Below are positions 18,358-27,354 of a stretch of DNA of 64,000 nucleotides, piece after piece. The DNA is taken from positions 1 to 64,000 of the forward strand of contig CAXBML010000008.1 of the NCBI GenBank assembly GCA_963976875.1, given 5' to 3'. The DNA comes from Berkiella_A sp963976875. Lineage in GTDB: Bacteria; Pseudomonadota; Gammaproteobacteria; Berkiellales; Berkiellaceae. How positions within the stretch are numbered: position 1 is the stretch's first letter; each line of letters begins with the position of its first letter. Made by a program: the position numbers and the translations under genes. The notes below the pieces were generated by a model that was not told the DNA's origin, made no database searches, and was given only the letters and a program-made list of their open reading frames with translations.

Positions 18358-18897
18358 ATGTTACATTTATTTCATCATCACAGTCATAACCATCACAGTC
18401 ATACTGACAGCGTTCATCCTCATCACCATAGAAATTTCTTGCAGAAATATTACTTATCACACCATAATAAATTGATTCATATGCTTCGAGCCATTCAAGA
18501 AAGTGATTTGGAACTAATGGAGCTATTATTCAGCCATGGCCTAAGCGCTTCTAGTACCTTGCCGTGCGGGATGAGTTTAATGCACTATGCAACACTATTT
18601 TATGAACCGGATACGATAAATTTACTGATTAGTCGAGGAGCAGATATTGATGCTATAGATTTTGATAATAAAACAGCTATATTCTATGCTGCCGAACATC
18701 AAAAGTGGGATGCTTTTCAAACATTATTTAAATTAGGCGCTAATATCAACATCAGAGCAGACTATTGTCATATGCAAGAAAATAGCTATAAAAATGTACT
18801 GCCCTTTAATATGTTAATGTTTAAAATGGGTGAAGAGGCTGGAGAGATATTTTGGCAAGAATGTTGCAAAAAATTCCATCGGGTGACTTTTTTATAA
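18358..18897 (+). CDS. His-rich ankyrin-repeat protein
   Basis: A 179-aa protein. The N-terminal ~25 residues are extraordinarily rich in His (HHHSHNHHSH and HPHHHR), which could bind Zn2+ or Ni2+. Two ankyrin repeats follow (SLMHYATLFYEPDTINLL and TAIFYAAEHQKWDAFQTL). No signal peptide. The start at 18358 has a weak GGGAA; ATG 18343 is the other option. The frame is open to 18223, but that part runs through a REP-like palindrome, so I do not use it. Ankyrin proteins bind other proteins and are frequent among Legionellales effectors; the function here is unknown. Confidence 0.7.
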   Translation: MLHLFHHHSHNHHSHTDSVHPHHHRNFLQKYYLSHHNKLIHMLRAIQESDLELMELLFSHGLSASSTLPCGMSLMHYATLFYEPDTINLLISRGADIDAIDFDNKTAIFYAAEHQKWDAFQTLFKLGANINIRADYCHMQENSYKNVLPFNMLMFKMGEEAGEIFWQECCKKFHRVTFL

Positions 18898-18954
18898 CGA
18901 AAATCAAACAGGTAAATTGGTCACGTTTTTATTTATGTGCGAAACCTGTATGCC

Positions 18955-18989
18955 AAAGCCACGACCACTTATAGCAGACGTGGCTTTTT
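18955..18989. terminator. Bidirectional terminator between ankyrin and FKBP genes
   Basis: AAAGCCACG (18955-18963) pairs perfectly with CGTGGCTTT (18979-18987) and runs into TTTTTA. The A-run on the other side lets it work for the minus-strand FKBP gene too. The genes converge here. Confidence 0.85.
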
Positions 18990-19005
18990 ATAAAACAATA
19001 TAGAT

Positions 19006-19731
19006 TTATTGTTTTTCTGTTTTAGCAGTATCTTTAATAGAAATAAGCTCAACTTCAAAGGTTAATGTCGCATTAGGAGGAATAACACCACCAATACCTT
19101 GCTCGCCATAAGCTAGTTTAGCCGGGATAAATAATTCCCATTTTGCACCAGGAGACATAAGTTGCAGTGCTTCTGTCCATCCAGGAATAACGCCATTAAC
19201 GGCAAAACTCACTGGCTCACCTCTGGAATAGGAACTATCGAACTCAGTCCCATCAATAAGCTTGCCTCGGTAATGTGTTGTCACAGTATCAGTTGCTTTA
19301 GGTTTTTTGGCGCCGTCTTTGCCTTTCTCAAGAACTTTATATTGCAATCCACTTGGTAATGTGACGATACCTTCACGTTTTTTATTTTTTTCGAGGAATG
19401 CCGTACCTTCAGCTTCATTTTTCATGGAAACTTTCTTAGCCTCTGCTTTTTGTTTTTCTACCATTTCAGTTTGTAACGCTAATAAAGTATCGCGAATTTC
19501 TTCATCAGTCATAAGAGAAGGCTTCGCTTCTTTGCCATCTCGCACTCCGGCAAGAAATGCTTCTTCATTCAGCTTAATAGATTGTTCGTTAAAACTTTTA
19601 CCAATGTCAATGCCGATGCTGTAACTGACTTTAGCCGTTTTGTCTTTTAAGACCATTTTTTTTTCGGTGGTTGCTGCATTAGCTGTCGCAACAGCAGATG
19701 CGAGTATTAAAGCGGTTAAACGCAATTTCAT
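19006..19731 (-). CDS. Mip/FkpA-like FKBP-type peptidyl-prolyl isomerase
   Basis: A 241-aa exported isomerase that speeds cis-trans proline isomerisation during folding. The signal peptide is clear (KLRLTALILASAVATANA, cut before ATTEKK). An N-terminal helical dimerisation domain (about 30-115, with VSYSIGIDIGKSFNEQ) is followed by the FKBP domain (about 125-235), which includes GKLIDGTEFDSSYSRGEPV, VIPGWTEALQLM and AYGEQGIGGVIPPNATL. This two-domain plan is that of Legionella Mip and E. coli FkpA/FklB. Mip promotes host-cell infection in Legionella; that role for this gene is inference. Confidence 0.92.
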   Translation of the reverse strand: MKLRLTALILASAVATANAATTEKKMVLKDKTAKVSYSIGIDIGKSFNEQSIKLNEEAFLAGVRDGKEAKPSLMTDEEIRDTLLALQTEMVEKQKAEAKKVSMKNEAEGTAFLEKNKKREGIVTLPSGLQYKVLEKGKDGAKKPKATDTVTTHYRGKLIDGTEFDSSYSRGEPVSFAVNGVIPGWTEALQLMSPGAKWELFIPAKLAYGEQGIGGVIPPNATLTFEVELISIKDTAKTEKQ

Positions 19732-19953
19732 GATGGGCGCCTCATTATTGTGGTTTGAAGTTGCACTATATCAAAGTTGTAGGGAATTTTGGAAGTATAA
19801 TTAACCCCATGGAGGCTTAACATACAGTTTAGTTTATTAACTTCAGTGAAATTTTATAAAATAACAACTAAAACAAGGAGAATATGTGTTATTTAGGCTA
19901 TTATTGCGGACAAATCTTGTTTCTAAATTTAAAAATTAAAGAAGACGTTTATT

Positions 19954-21237
19954 ATGAAAGCTGAGTTAGCATGGTATCAACTTTTAATCCAAAAACGTAT
20001 GTTTGTCGTATTGTTATTGGGATTTTCTTCAGGATTGCCTTTAGGCTTAACTATGACAACTTTACAAGCCTGGTTTACTGTTGAAAATGTCGATCTTGTC
20101 ACAATTGGTTTTCTAGGGTTAGTTGGCCAACCTTATGTGTATAAATTTATATGGGCACCGGCGGTTGATAAAATGACCCCTTCTTTTTTAGGGCGTCGCC
20201 GAGGTTGGATGTTGATAACGCAACTGGGTTTAATGGCCTTGTTGATTCTTATTGCAGGATTTTCCCCTGCCACAACGCCTTGGGTAATAGGCGTCATTGC
20301 TTTATCAATAGCTGTCATGTCGGCAACACAAGATATTGTTATTGATGCTTACCGAACTGAGTTATTACCCGCTGAAGAAAGAGGGACTGGGGCCGCAATG
20401 GCCGTTGCCGGGTATAGAATTGCTGTGCTAGTGTCAGGCGGACTAGCACTTATTTTAGCAGATTATATAGGCTTTAAATGGGTTTATATTATTATGGCTG
20501 GTTTTATGGGGATAGGTGTTTTTGCGACTTTATTTGGTGCGGAACCCGTGCACCATAGAGCGGCACCTCAAACATTTACTAAAGCCTGTATAGAGCCATT
20601 CAAAGAGTTTTTAAGTCGCAAGAATGCCATTTCGTTATTATTGCTTATTGTACTTTATAAAATGGGAGATGCATTTGCGGGCTCTCTAACCACGACTTTT
20701 TTGTTACGCGGCTTAGATTTTAGCTTGCAAGATGTCGGCTTAATTAATAAAACAGTTGGTTTGGTGACCACATTAGTAGGCGCTTTTATGGGCGGGCTGC
20801 TCATGTCTAAGATAGGTTTGTATCGTTCGCTACTTTGGTTTGGCTTTGCTCAAGCGGTGACCAATTTTCTATTTATGGTGTTAGCTTGGGCAGGCAAAGA
20901 TTATGGCCTTATGATTTTGACAATTGCGTTAGAAAATCTAGCAGGCGGTATGGGGACAGCGGCATTTATTGCTTTATTGATGAGTTTATGTGATGAACGG
21001 TATACAGCAACCCAATTTGCGTTATTAAGTGCATTAAGTGCAGTCGGTCGTGTGTTTGTTGGGCCCACGGCAGGGTATCTTGTCAGCTGGTTAGGTTGGG
21101 CTGAGTTTTTCTTTTATACTGTGGTCTTTTCAATCCCAGGATTAATATTATTAGTTTTATTAAAAAATAGTATCAGCGCAATTGACTTTAAATTTGATGA
21201 TAATTTAGAAGCAGGAGCGGAGCCTAAGAATAGCTAG
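19954..21237 (+). CDS. AmpG-like muropeptide/MFS permease
   Basis: A 427-aa, 12-segment inner-membrane protein of the major facilitator superfamily. The opening FSSGLPLGLTMTTLQAWF, the following KFIWAPAVD and DIVIDAYRTELLP are typical AmpG features. AmpG imports anhydro-muropeptides for cell-wall recycling. The length is shorter than E. coli AmpG (about 490 aa), as in many AmpG-like proteins. No ampD or beta-lactamase gene is adjacent. Only the substrate is uncertain. Confidence 0.85.
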   Translation: MKAELAWYQLLIQKRMFVVLLLGFSSGLPLGLTMTTLQAWFTVENVDLVTIGFLGLVGQPYVYKFIWAPAVDKMTPSFLGRRRGWMLITQLGLMALLILIAGFSPATTPWVIGVIALSIAVMSATQDIVIDAYRTELLPAEERGTGAAMAVAGYRIAVLVSGGLALILADYIGFKWVYIIMAGFMGIGVFATLFGAEPVHHRAAPQTFTKACIEPFKEFLSRKNAISLLLLIVLYKMGDAFAGSLTTTFLLRGLDFSLQDVGLINKTVGLVTTLVGAFMGGLLMSKIGLYRSLLWFGFAQAVTNFLFMVLAWAGKDYGLMILTIALENLAGGMGTAAFIALLMSLCDERYTATQFALLSALSAVGRVFVGPTAGYLVSWLGWAEFFFYTVVFSIPGLILLVLLKNSISAIDFKFDDNLEAGAEPKNS

Positions 21238-21560
21238 CTTATTACTTGGGCATTTACCATGTCTTACTTGAAAAAGGCCTCTAGGCCCATGTGATTCATA
21301 TCGCCTTATCAAACGTCTGAAATGACGTTCTGAGGGCCGTAATAAGACTGATGCCTCAGTTTATGTAATCGAACCTAATTTCCGCAGCTCAATTTGGCGA
21401 AGTATATCTCATTCTCGTGCTGGCAAAGCTAAAATGTCCGCTGTATGCATGCCCCCCTGCAGCATCACGGTAAAGGCATCCTTGCCTTAAGTGATTATTA
21501 TCACAGGACATTTTACCTTTGGTCAAAACCGGACATCTCGCTTTGCGGTTACACTTTTGT
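21238..21560 (-). mobile_element. Left end of an eroded ISNCY-type insertion sequence
   Basis: On the minus strand, translation around 21240-21405 gives LRQIELRKLGSIT, a stop, then TEASVLLRPSERHFRRLIRR and YESHGPRGLFQVRHGKCPS. This is the N-terminal helix-turn-helix of ISNCY-type transposases, with one in-frame stop. Upstream of it (21430-21540 on the plus strand) lie three copies of an ATGTCC word, in AAAATGTCC-like and CGGACAT settings, resembling subterminal transposase-binding repeats. The rest of the element is missing: the fragment ends at the stop of the ampG-like gene. Nothing else is seen in the 21238-21628 gap. Confidence 0.75.
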
Positions 21561-21628
21561 TAATAAATTGAACTATATTTCAGCAAAATTGTCCTAGTAT
21601 TTAAAGCGAACTGGACGGGGTAATCGAT

Positions 21629-23542
21629 ATGATCAATAGGGAACACAGAGTTATTGTTCAAGAAATTTTTGATCGTTTGAAAGACAAGGAACTAATATCT
21701 GAAGATTTATTAAAAGATATTGATAATATTTATACGGGCTACCACGGCGAGTTAGCAGAAGTTGATTTTCCTATAGATTACGATTCTGGTGGTTCCGCTC
21801 TTTTCCATGCGGCTAAACTGGGTGAGCTTAACTTAGTGAAAGAATTAGTCGAAATGGGACTCAACAAGACAAGAGTGGATCTTCTCCATCAAACTTTGCT
21901 TCATGCCAGCGTACAATCAACAAGTAATGATTGTGTCAATTATGCCCTAGAACATTTGTCTTCCTCAGAGCTTCATTTAACGGAATTTAATGGCATGACA
22001 GCTCTACATAAAGCATGCGAAAAAGATAATATAAATATTTTAAGCTGTTTGCTAAATCATCCTGAAATAAGAAAGCAAATTGACGTCAAGGATTTGTATG
22101 GCAGGAAACCCATTGATATTGCTATAGAGCATAAATGCGATGAGACTATTCGAATCTTAGCGGATGACCCTCAATTAGACGTGACTCAATTACAAAATTA
22201 TGGAAAGCCTATGCTTAATTTAAGTCAGGAACACCTAGAGGAGCAGCTTACACATTATTTAAACATTACCGGCCGCTCTGACATAAGTCAAAATATCATT
22301 AATCAAGAGGGCATGTGTTGTGGGTGGGCACTATTGAAACAGGTATTTTATGCAAAAGGACAAAAAGATGAGCTGAAAGAGATTTATAAATTAATTGCAA
22401 CCTGGGATAAAACACAAGAGAGTTTAAATAATCAAGACTTACCGTCCATGTTAAAAACTAGATACCAAAAACAATATCGTAATCATCAGGAGCCAGGTGA
22501 TGTTAAATTTGTTTTTGAACATTTGATTAACTATTTGACTATCGGTATGAGTGACGACAACCCAAACTCAACCATTCAGCAGCTAGGTGTGGAGCTTTTT
22601 CAACAAGACAGGGAAAAACAGTATGAGTTAATGAAATCAGAGACCGACCCTCAGCTAACTTCCCTTTTTAATTTTCCATACACAAGTTTCAACAGAGAAC
22701 AATTAATAGAAATTTTTGACTTTTTAAGTCAATGGCCCGGCATCAGTGTAGATATCATTTATCCTAGCCATATCGTTAGTATGCAGGTGCTAGAGGATGG
22801 GAGATTAGACTATTATAATCCCCTATTTTTAAATGAGTTAGACCATCCATTTTCGTCTCAAGAGCTGGCAGACCATATTTTAAAAACCAATAATACCGCG
22901 ACTTTTAAATTTAGATGTTTTCGGTTTGATACTCCAAACAAACCTATAGCCCCTATCAAACCACCTACCATTAATCCTAGTTTTATAATGCAAAATGGAT
23001 TCACACCTTTACATTATGCCGTGATATGTAATGATGTTAAAGAACTGAATCTTTTGCTTGCCCAAAGTAACCGAGATGATCTTAAAGCCCTAGATGCACA
23101 TGGCCTTACGCCCATTATGAGGGCGCTTCGTTCTCAGCACGAAGCTTGCTTCCTTGAACTATTAAACGCCAATGGTGATCCTTCGCATTCAAAACAAATA
23201 GTTAATTCTGGGTGCAAATACGAAGACTTGGAATTTCTTTGTGAATTGGCTCTTTTAGGAAAAATAAGTCCAGAATTTACCGACTGTGATGGAAATGATG
23301 TATTCTCAGGTTTAAAAACCGTAATATGTCTTCCTTGGGAGAAGGCAAAATTTAAACGACTTGATGAACAATTAGAAAATTTAAAAGCAGAACAACAAGC
23401 TAAGAAAGCTGAGCCTAAAAAACGGAACTCATTACTCTACAGTGTGAAAGAAACCAAACATTTCCCAAGCAACTCAACACAAGAAATGCCATCGTCTGAT
23501 TTATCAAAAGAAATATCGAATAAGAGAGTGCCCAAAAAATAA
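21629..23542 (+). CDS. Large ankyrin protein with a possible cysteine-protease core
   Basis: A 637-aa protein without signal peptide. Ankyrin repeats occupy about residues 50-190 (ALFHAAKLGELNLVKELV, MTALHKACEKDNINILS) and again about 455-525 (FTPLHYAVICNDVKELNLLL). Between them is a globular region with GMCCGWALLKQ (Cys230/Cys231), SHIVSMQVLEDGRLDYYNP (His381, Asn397) and the spacing expected of a papain-fold protease such as the YopT/C58 group. Protease activity is my inference from those residues, not a firm family match. The C-terminus is charged and low in complexity (KAEQQAKKAEPKKR). It lies next to an IS remnant and resembles Legionellales effectors. The start is preceded by GACGGGG. 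Confidence 0.72.
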   Translation: MINREHRVIVQEIFDRLKDKELISEDLLKDIDNIYTGYHGELAEVDFPIDYDSGGSALFHAAKLGELNLVKELVEMGLNKTRVDLLHQTLLHASVQSTSNDCVNYALEHLSSSELHLTEFNGMTALHKACEKDNINILSCLLNHPEIRKQIDVKDLYGRKPIDIAIEHKCDETIRILADDPQLDVTQLQNYGKPMLNLSQEHLEEQLTHYLNITGRSDISQNIINQEGMCCGWALLKQVFYAKGQKDELKEIYKLIATWDKTQESLNNQDLPSMLKTRYQKQYRNHQEPGDVKFVFEHLINYLTIGMSDDNPNSTIQQLGVELFQQDREKQYELMKSETDPQLTSLFNFPYTSFNREQLIEIFDFLSQWPGISVDIIYPSHIVSMQVLEDGRLDYYNPLFLNELDHPFSSQELADHILKTNNTATFKFRCFRFDTPNKPIAPIKPPTINPSFIMQNGFTPLHYAVICNDVKELNLLLAQSNRDDLKALDAHGLTPIMRALRSQHEACFLELLNANGDPSHSKQIVNSGCKYEDLEFLCELALLGKISPEFTDCDGNDVFSGLKTVICLPWEKAKFKRLDEQLENLKAEQQAKKAEPKKRNSLLYSVKETKHFPSNSTQEMPSSDLSKEISNKRVPKK

Positions 23543-23710
23543 AGGGCCTTATAGAGCCAGTCTTAGCAAGAATACGCTTGGTAGTCAGCATTATAATATT
23601 TTAAAAGAATCTCATAATTACTTATTGGGTGGTCATGGAGTTGTTTACAGACATCATCGACTCATCAGGAAATCTATAAGTGAACTTTATAGTAATGGTC
23701 ATAACTATAG

Positions 23711-23729
23711 AAGGGGGAGAACCCTTTTT
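23711..23729 (+). terminator. Weak terminator after the ankyrin gene
   Basis: AAGGG (23711-23715) and CCCTT (23722-23726) form a short stem around GGAGAA, followed by TTT. It is placed just before the convergent EAL gene. Confidence 0.45.
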
Positions 23730-23734
23730 ATAAA

Positions 23735-26095
23735 TTAGGCAATAAAGGATATTCCCCATTTAGAGCTTCTGAGCCAATCTTCCAGTTCTTTGATGGGTAA
23801 TGGTTTTGCAAAATAGTAGCCTTGTCCCACATCACAGCCAAAGGATTTTAGAATATTAAGAGAGGCTTCATCTTCTACCCCTTCAGCGACAATCGTTAAA
23901 TCCAGACTATGACCTAGTTTGATAGTAGATTTTACGATCTGTGCATCGCGTTCATTGGTTGCTATATCTTTAATAAATTCCATATCAATTTTAAGTTCCG
24001 ATACAGGCAGTTTTTTCAAGTAACTCATTGAAGAGTAGCCAGTACCAAAATCATCGATACTAAAATGAAAACCTAATGTGTGTAAGTTTTTGATAGCCTC
24101 TAGTGCATTGTCAGGATCTTGCATGAAAGCGCTTTCTGTTATTTCAAATATAATATTTCCAGGGTTAATTTTGTATTTTTCCATTAAAGTGGTTACATAA
24201 TTCAGTAGATACTTATTAAGCAGATCTTTGACTGAAAAATTAATACTGATTTTTAGATTGATACCTTTACTTTGCCATGCTGCACTTTGGGCAAATACTT
24301 TGTTGAGTATCCAAAAAGTTAGTTTTTTAATATGACCTGTTTCTTCAGCCATAGGAATAAATAAATTAGGTGACATAAATCCCTTATAAGGATGATGCCA
24401 ACGTATGAGTGCTTCCACTTGGCTAACGTGTTCGCTTTTTAGATCTATTTTGGGCTGATAATAGACTTCCAGCTGATCTTGTTGCAAGCCTTCTCTCAGT
24501 TCACTCATCAAAGAGAGTTTATTAAATTGATGGGGATCAGACTGGGCATCGTATAAGGCATAGTGGTCTGCTTGGTGACGTGCTTCAAATACAGCCACAT
24601 CGGCTTTTTGAATTAAGGTATCAGCCTCATTGCCATCTTCTGGGTAAAAACTAAAACCAACATGACCACTTAGATCAATTGTCACAGTATAAACACTAAA
24701 TGGATTTTCAAACAAATTGAGTATGGTATTAGCGACTTCTTCGGCCTCTGCTGGTGAGCGATCTAGGAATAATACACCAAAAGCATTACCAGACATTTTG
24801 CCAATCATCTTAGCATCAGAAAATACAGATGAGAGGCGGGCGCCTACATGATGCAATAACCTGTCTGCCACTCGATGTCCAAGCGCATGATTAATTTGAG
24901 GGAAACGGTCGATATTAACCAGTGTTATCATAAGTTGTTTGGTATAGCCTTCCTGAATTAAGTTCTCAACAGACTCTAAGAAATAGGTTTTATTTGGGAG
25001 CTCTGTAATGCTATCAAACCGAGTCTTATGTAATAATTCTTTCTCTCTTAATTCTATTTTATAAATCATATTGTTCAGCAATATGGAGAGTTTGCCAATA
25101 ACGCTTTTATCTTTATGGGGGAGTCTGAGCTGGTATTCCCCTCGATCAACTTTGCCAACAAAATCAACAATATCGTCTAATTTTTTAGAGAACATTTTAT
25201 TTAAAAAAGTGAGACCTAAAATAATCAGTATAAAAGCAGATGTAAATAGTAAAATAATATCAACCAAAATACTTTTATAAGGCGCAAAAGATTCTGAAAA
25301 TGAATAGAGTAATAGAGCCGTGATGTCTGGTGTTTCTTTAGATTTGATTAGTGGAATAAGCATAACCATTTGATCAGATTTTCGGAGCGTTAACGAATGT
25401 TGGTTAGAGGATTTTAAGATATTGAGACTTTTTAGAATTTCTTGTTTTAGTGCAGGGTTCACTGCCGAAAAATCAGTCGAATCTAATACCCATTGTTTCC
25501 TGGCAGTTTCATAGGCGAAGCCTAAGCTAATATCTAAGGGTGAAATTGTGTCTAGGTGGTGGATAAAAAATTTATCTATATCGTATCCTATTGCAACCCA
25601 AGTATTGTTTTCGAGATCTTTGGTCGGGAAAACAATCCATTGATAAATAATATTATCGAGTGGTACAACCATTTCAAATGCTTTTGTTTGTGAAGGTGCG
25701 AATACATTTGAATGCGGAAAAGATTGGATAGAACCAGAGCTTAGCTTAGTATCCAAACTAATGCTGAAAGATTTATTAATGATGACAGCGCGATTAGCAT
25801 TAAACTCACTGCTAATTTGATGTAGTGCTTTTTCTTTCTCTATGTTTGGAAGGGTAGATTCGTTTGTTAGTAAGTTATTTAGTTTGTTTGAAGTGAGCGC
25901 GTGATTCAAAATTAAATTTTTATTTTCGAGCAGTTGGTCGTCCAGTAAAGTGCTGGTAAAGCTTAACTGTCTTTCTACATCTTTTAAGGTTTGATTACCA
26001 AGGTTTTGATTTAACATATAAATCAAAGTAGCTGATATGCTTAAGAACATAATAAAAACGAAAGACATCACTTTAGTTTGGTAGCTCACCTGCAC
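23735..26095 (-). CDS. Membrane sensor with degenerate GGDEF and intact EAL domain
   Basis: A 786-aa inner-membrane signalling protein. TM helices near residues 9-30 and 270-290 flank a periplasmic sensor region. A short HAMP-like linker, a GGDEF-type domain and an EAL domain follow. The GGDEF motif reads SGNAF (435-439), so diguanylate cyclase activity is probably lost. The EAL motif is intact (Glu561 in EALIRWHHP), as are the downstream ITES, DDFGTGYSS, KIDMEF and VAEGVE segments needed for metal binding and cyclic-di-GMP hydrolysis. It is therefore predicted to be a c-di-GMP phosphodiesterase. The start is GTG with AAGGG 8 nt upstream. Confidence 0.9.
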   Translation of the reverse strand: MQVSYQTKVMSFVFIMFLSISATLIYMLNQNLGNQTLKDVERQLSFTSTLLDDQLLENKNLILNHALTSNKLNNLLTNESTLPNIEKEKALHQISSEFNANRAVIINKSFSISLDTKLSSGSIQSFPHSNVFAPSQTKAFEMVVPLDNIIYQWIVFPTKDLENNTWVAIGYDIDKFFIHHLDTISPLDISLGFAYETARKQWVLDSTDFSAVNPALKQEILKSLNILKSSNQHSLTLRKSDQMVMLIPLIKSKETPDITALLLYSFSESFAPYKSILVDIILLFTSAFILIILGLTFLNKMFSKKLDDIVDFVGKVDRGEYQLRLPHKDKSVIGKLSILLNNMIYKIELREKELLHKTRFDSITELPNKTYFLESVENLIQEGYTKQLMITLVNIDRFPQINHALGHRVADRLLHHVGARLSSVFSDAKMIGKMSGNAFGVLFLDRSPAEAEEVANTILNLFENPFSVYTVTIDLSGHVGFSFYPEDGNEADTLIQKADVAVFEARHQADHYALYDAQSDPHQFNKLSLMSELREGLQQDQLEVYYQPKIDLKSEHVSQVEALIRWHHPYKGFMSPNLFIPMAEETGHIKKLTFWILNKVFAQSAAWQSKGINLKISINFSVKDLLNKYLLNYVTTLMEKYKINPGNIIFEITESAFMQDPDNALEAIKNLHTLGFHFSIDDFGTGYSSMSYLKKLPVSELKIDMEFIKDIATNERDAQIVKSTIKLGHSLDLTIVAEGVEDEASLNILKSFGCDVGQGYYFAKPLPIKELEDWLRSSKWGISFIA

Positions 26096-26176
26096 GATAA
26101 ATCCCTTTTCAGCCTATTATCCTAACAATATGATATCATCTTTCTCTGTTTTACAGTGAGCAAAGTAGTACCCCTT

Positions 26177-27250
26177 ATGAAATCAAAGTGCCTTTTATTT
26201 AGCTGTGTTTTGTCAATATTCCTGACTGGACCTGTTCAAGCAGATACTGTTATTTCCAATAAAGATTTTTCTCCTGAAAATAGCTTACATTTTGATTTTG
26301 ATGACTTTACAGTGGGCACGGCAGAATATCAGGACGGTGCAACTGGCTGTACAGTTTTTCACTTTCCTAAGGGGGCCCAAGCAGCGATTGATATTAGGGG
26401 CGGCTCAGTGGGTACCTTTTTTACCCAAGAAAAAATGCAATATGGCGAAGCGCATATCGATGCGATTACCCTAACAGGAGGGGGCATATTAGGCTTAGAG
26501 GCAACAGCAGGCGTAGTTTCTGCTCTATACCAAAAAAATTTAAGAGATGCTCGGTTCAATAAAATGCCATTGGTTTCAGGCGGCGTAATTTTTGACTTTA
26601 CCCCAAGACCACATAGTCGTATTTTTCCGGATAAGCCCTTAGGTCAGGCTGCATTAGACGCTGCGAAGAGCAATCAGTTTCCCATTGGTGCCCATGGCGT
26701 CGGTACGTCCGCGACGTTTGGTAAATTCTTTTGGGATAGTTATATCCCTTCTGGGCAAGGTGGCGCATTTAGTCAAATTGGGAAAACTAAAATCGCGGTA
26801 TTTACAGTGGTTAATGCGTTAGGGTTTATTATCAACGCAGAGGGGCAGGTTGTCCGTACAACAAAAAAACACCAATCAGTCAACCATTTACAAAAAGAGG
26901 TTCACGATAAATTATTAAATAATAATACCGTGGGTATCAATGACCAGCCAAAACTGGAGTCTGGCAACACGACATTAACGGTTGTGGTTATCAATGAAAA
27001 ATTATCGGCTCGCCATTTGCAGCAAATAGGGCGTCAAGTACACCATGCTTTGTCACAAGTGATATATCCCTACAGTACTATTTTAGATGGTGATGTGTTG
27101 TATACCGTCTCAACGCGTACCCAAGATAGTGGTTATGAGCATATGGGTAGTAATATTCAAACAGATTTAGATCCCAACATTGTACATCTAGGTGTCGTCG
27201 CTTCTGATTTGGCTAAAAAGGCCGTTTGGTCAATTATAGAAGACAAATAA
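26177..27250 (+). CDS. Exported S58/P1-family peptidase (DmpA-like)
   Basis: A 357-aa protein of the DmpA/BapA-like family (L-aminopeptidase/D-esterase, Ntn-type fold that cleaves itself into two chains). The ATG at 26177 gives a good signal peptide (KSKCLLFSCVLSIF to QADT); an in-frame GTG at 26156 is the alternative. The family features DFTPRPHSR, AHGVGTSATFGK and VVNALGFI are present. The self-cleavage region reads GNTTLTVVV, so the nucleophile would be Thr265 or Thr266, where DmpA has Ser. A signal peptide is unusual in this mostly cytoplasmic family. The substrate is unknown. Confidence 0.75.
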   Translation: MKSKCLLFSCVLSIFLTGPVQADTVISNKDFSPENSLHFDFDDFTVGTAEYQDGATGCTVFHFPKGAQAAIDIRGGSVGTFFTQEKMQYGEAHIDAITLTGGGILGLEATAGVVSALYQKNLRDARFNKMPLVSGGVIFDFTPRPHSRIFPDKPLGQAALDAAKSNQFPIGAHGVGTSATFGKFFWDSYIPSGQGGAFSQIGKTKIAVFTVVNALGFIINAEGQVVRTTKKHQSVNHLQKEVHDKLLNNNTVGINDQPKLESGNTTLTVVVINEKLSARHLQQIGRQVHHALSQVIYPYSTILDGDVLYTVSTRTQDSGYEHMGSNIQTDLDPNIVHLGVVASDLAKKAVWSIIEDK

Positions 27251-27354
27251 ATATGCCAGCTATCAAGCTAGATGGTGGCCTAGGGGGCACCATGACATTA
27301 CTGGGCAAATACTATATATTGCTTATAGTTTTAGATTATGGATGAGTAAATAAC

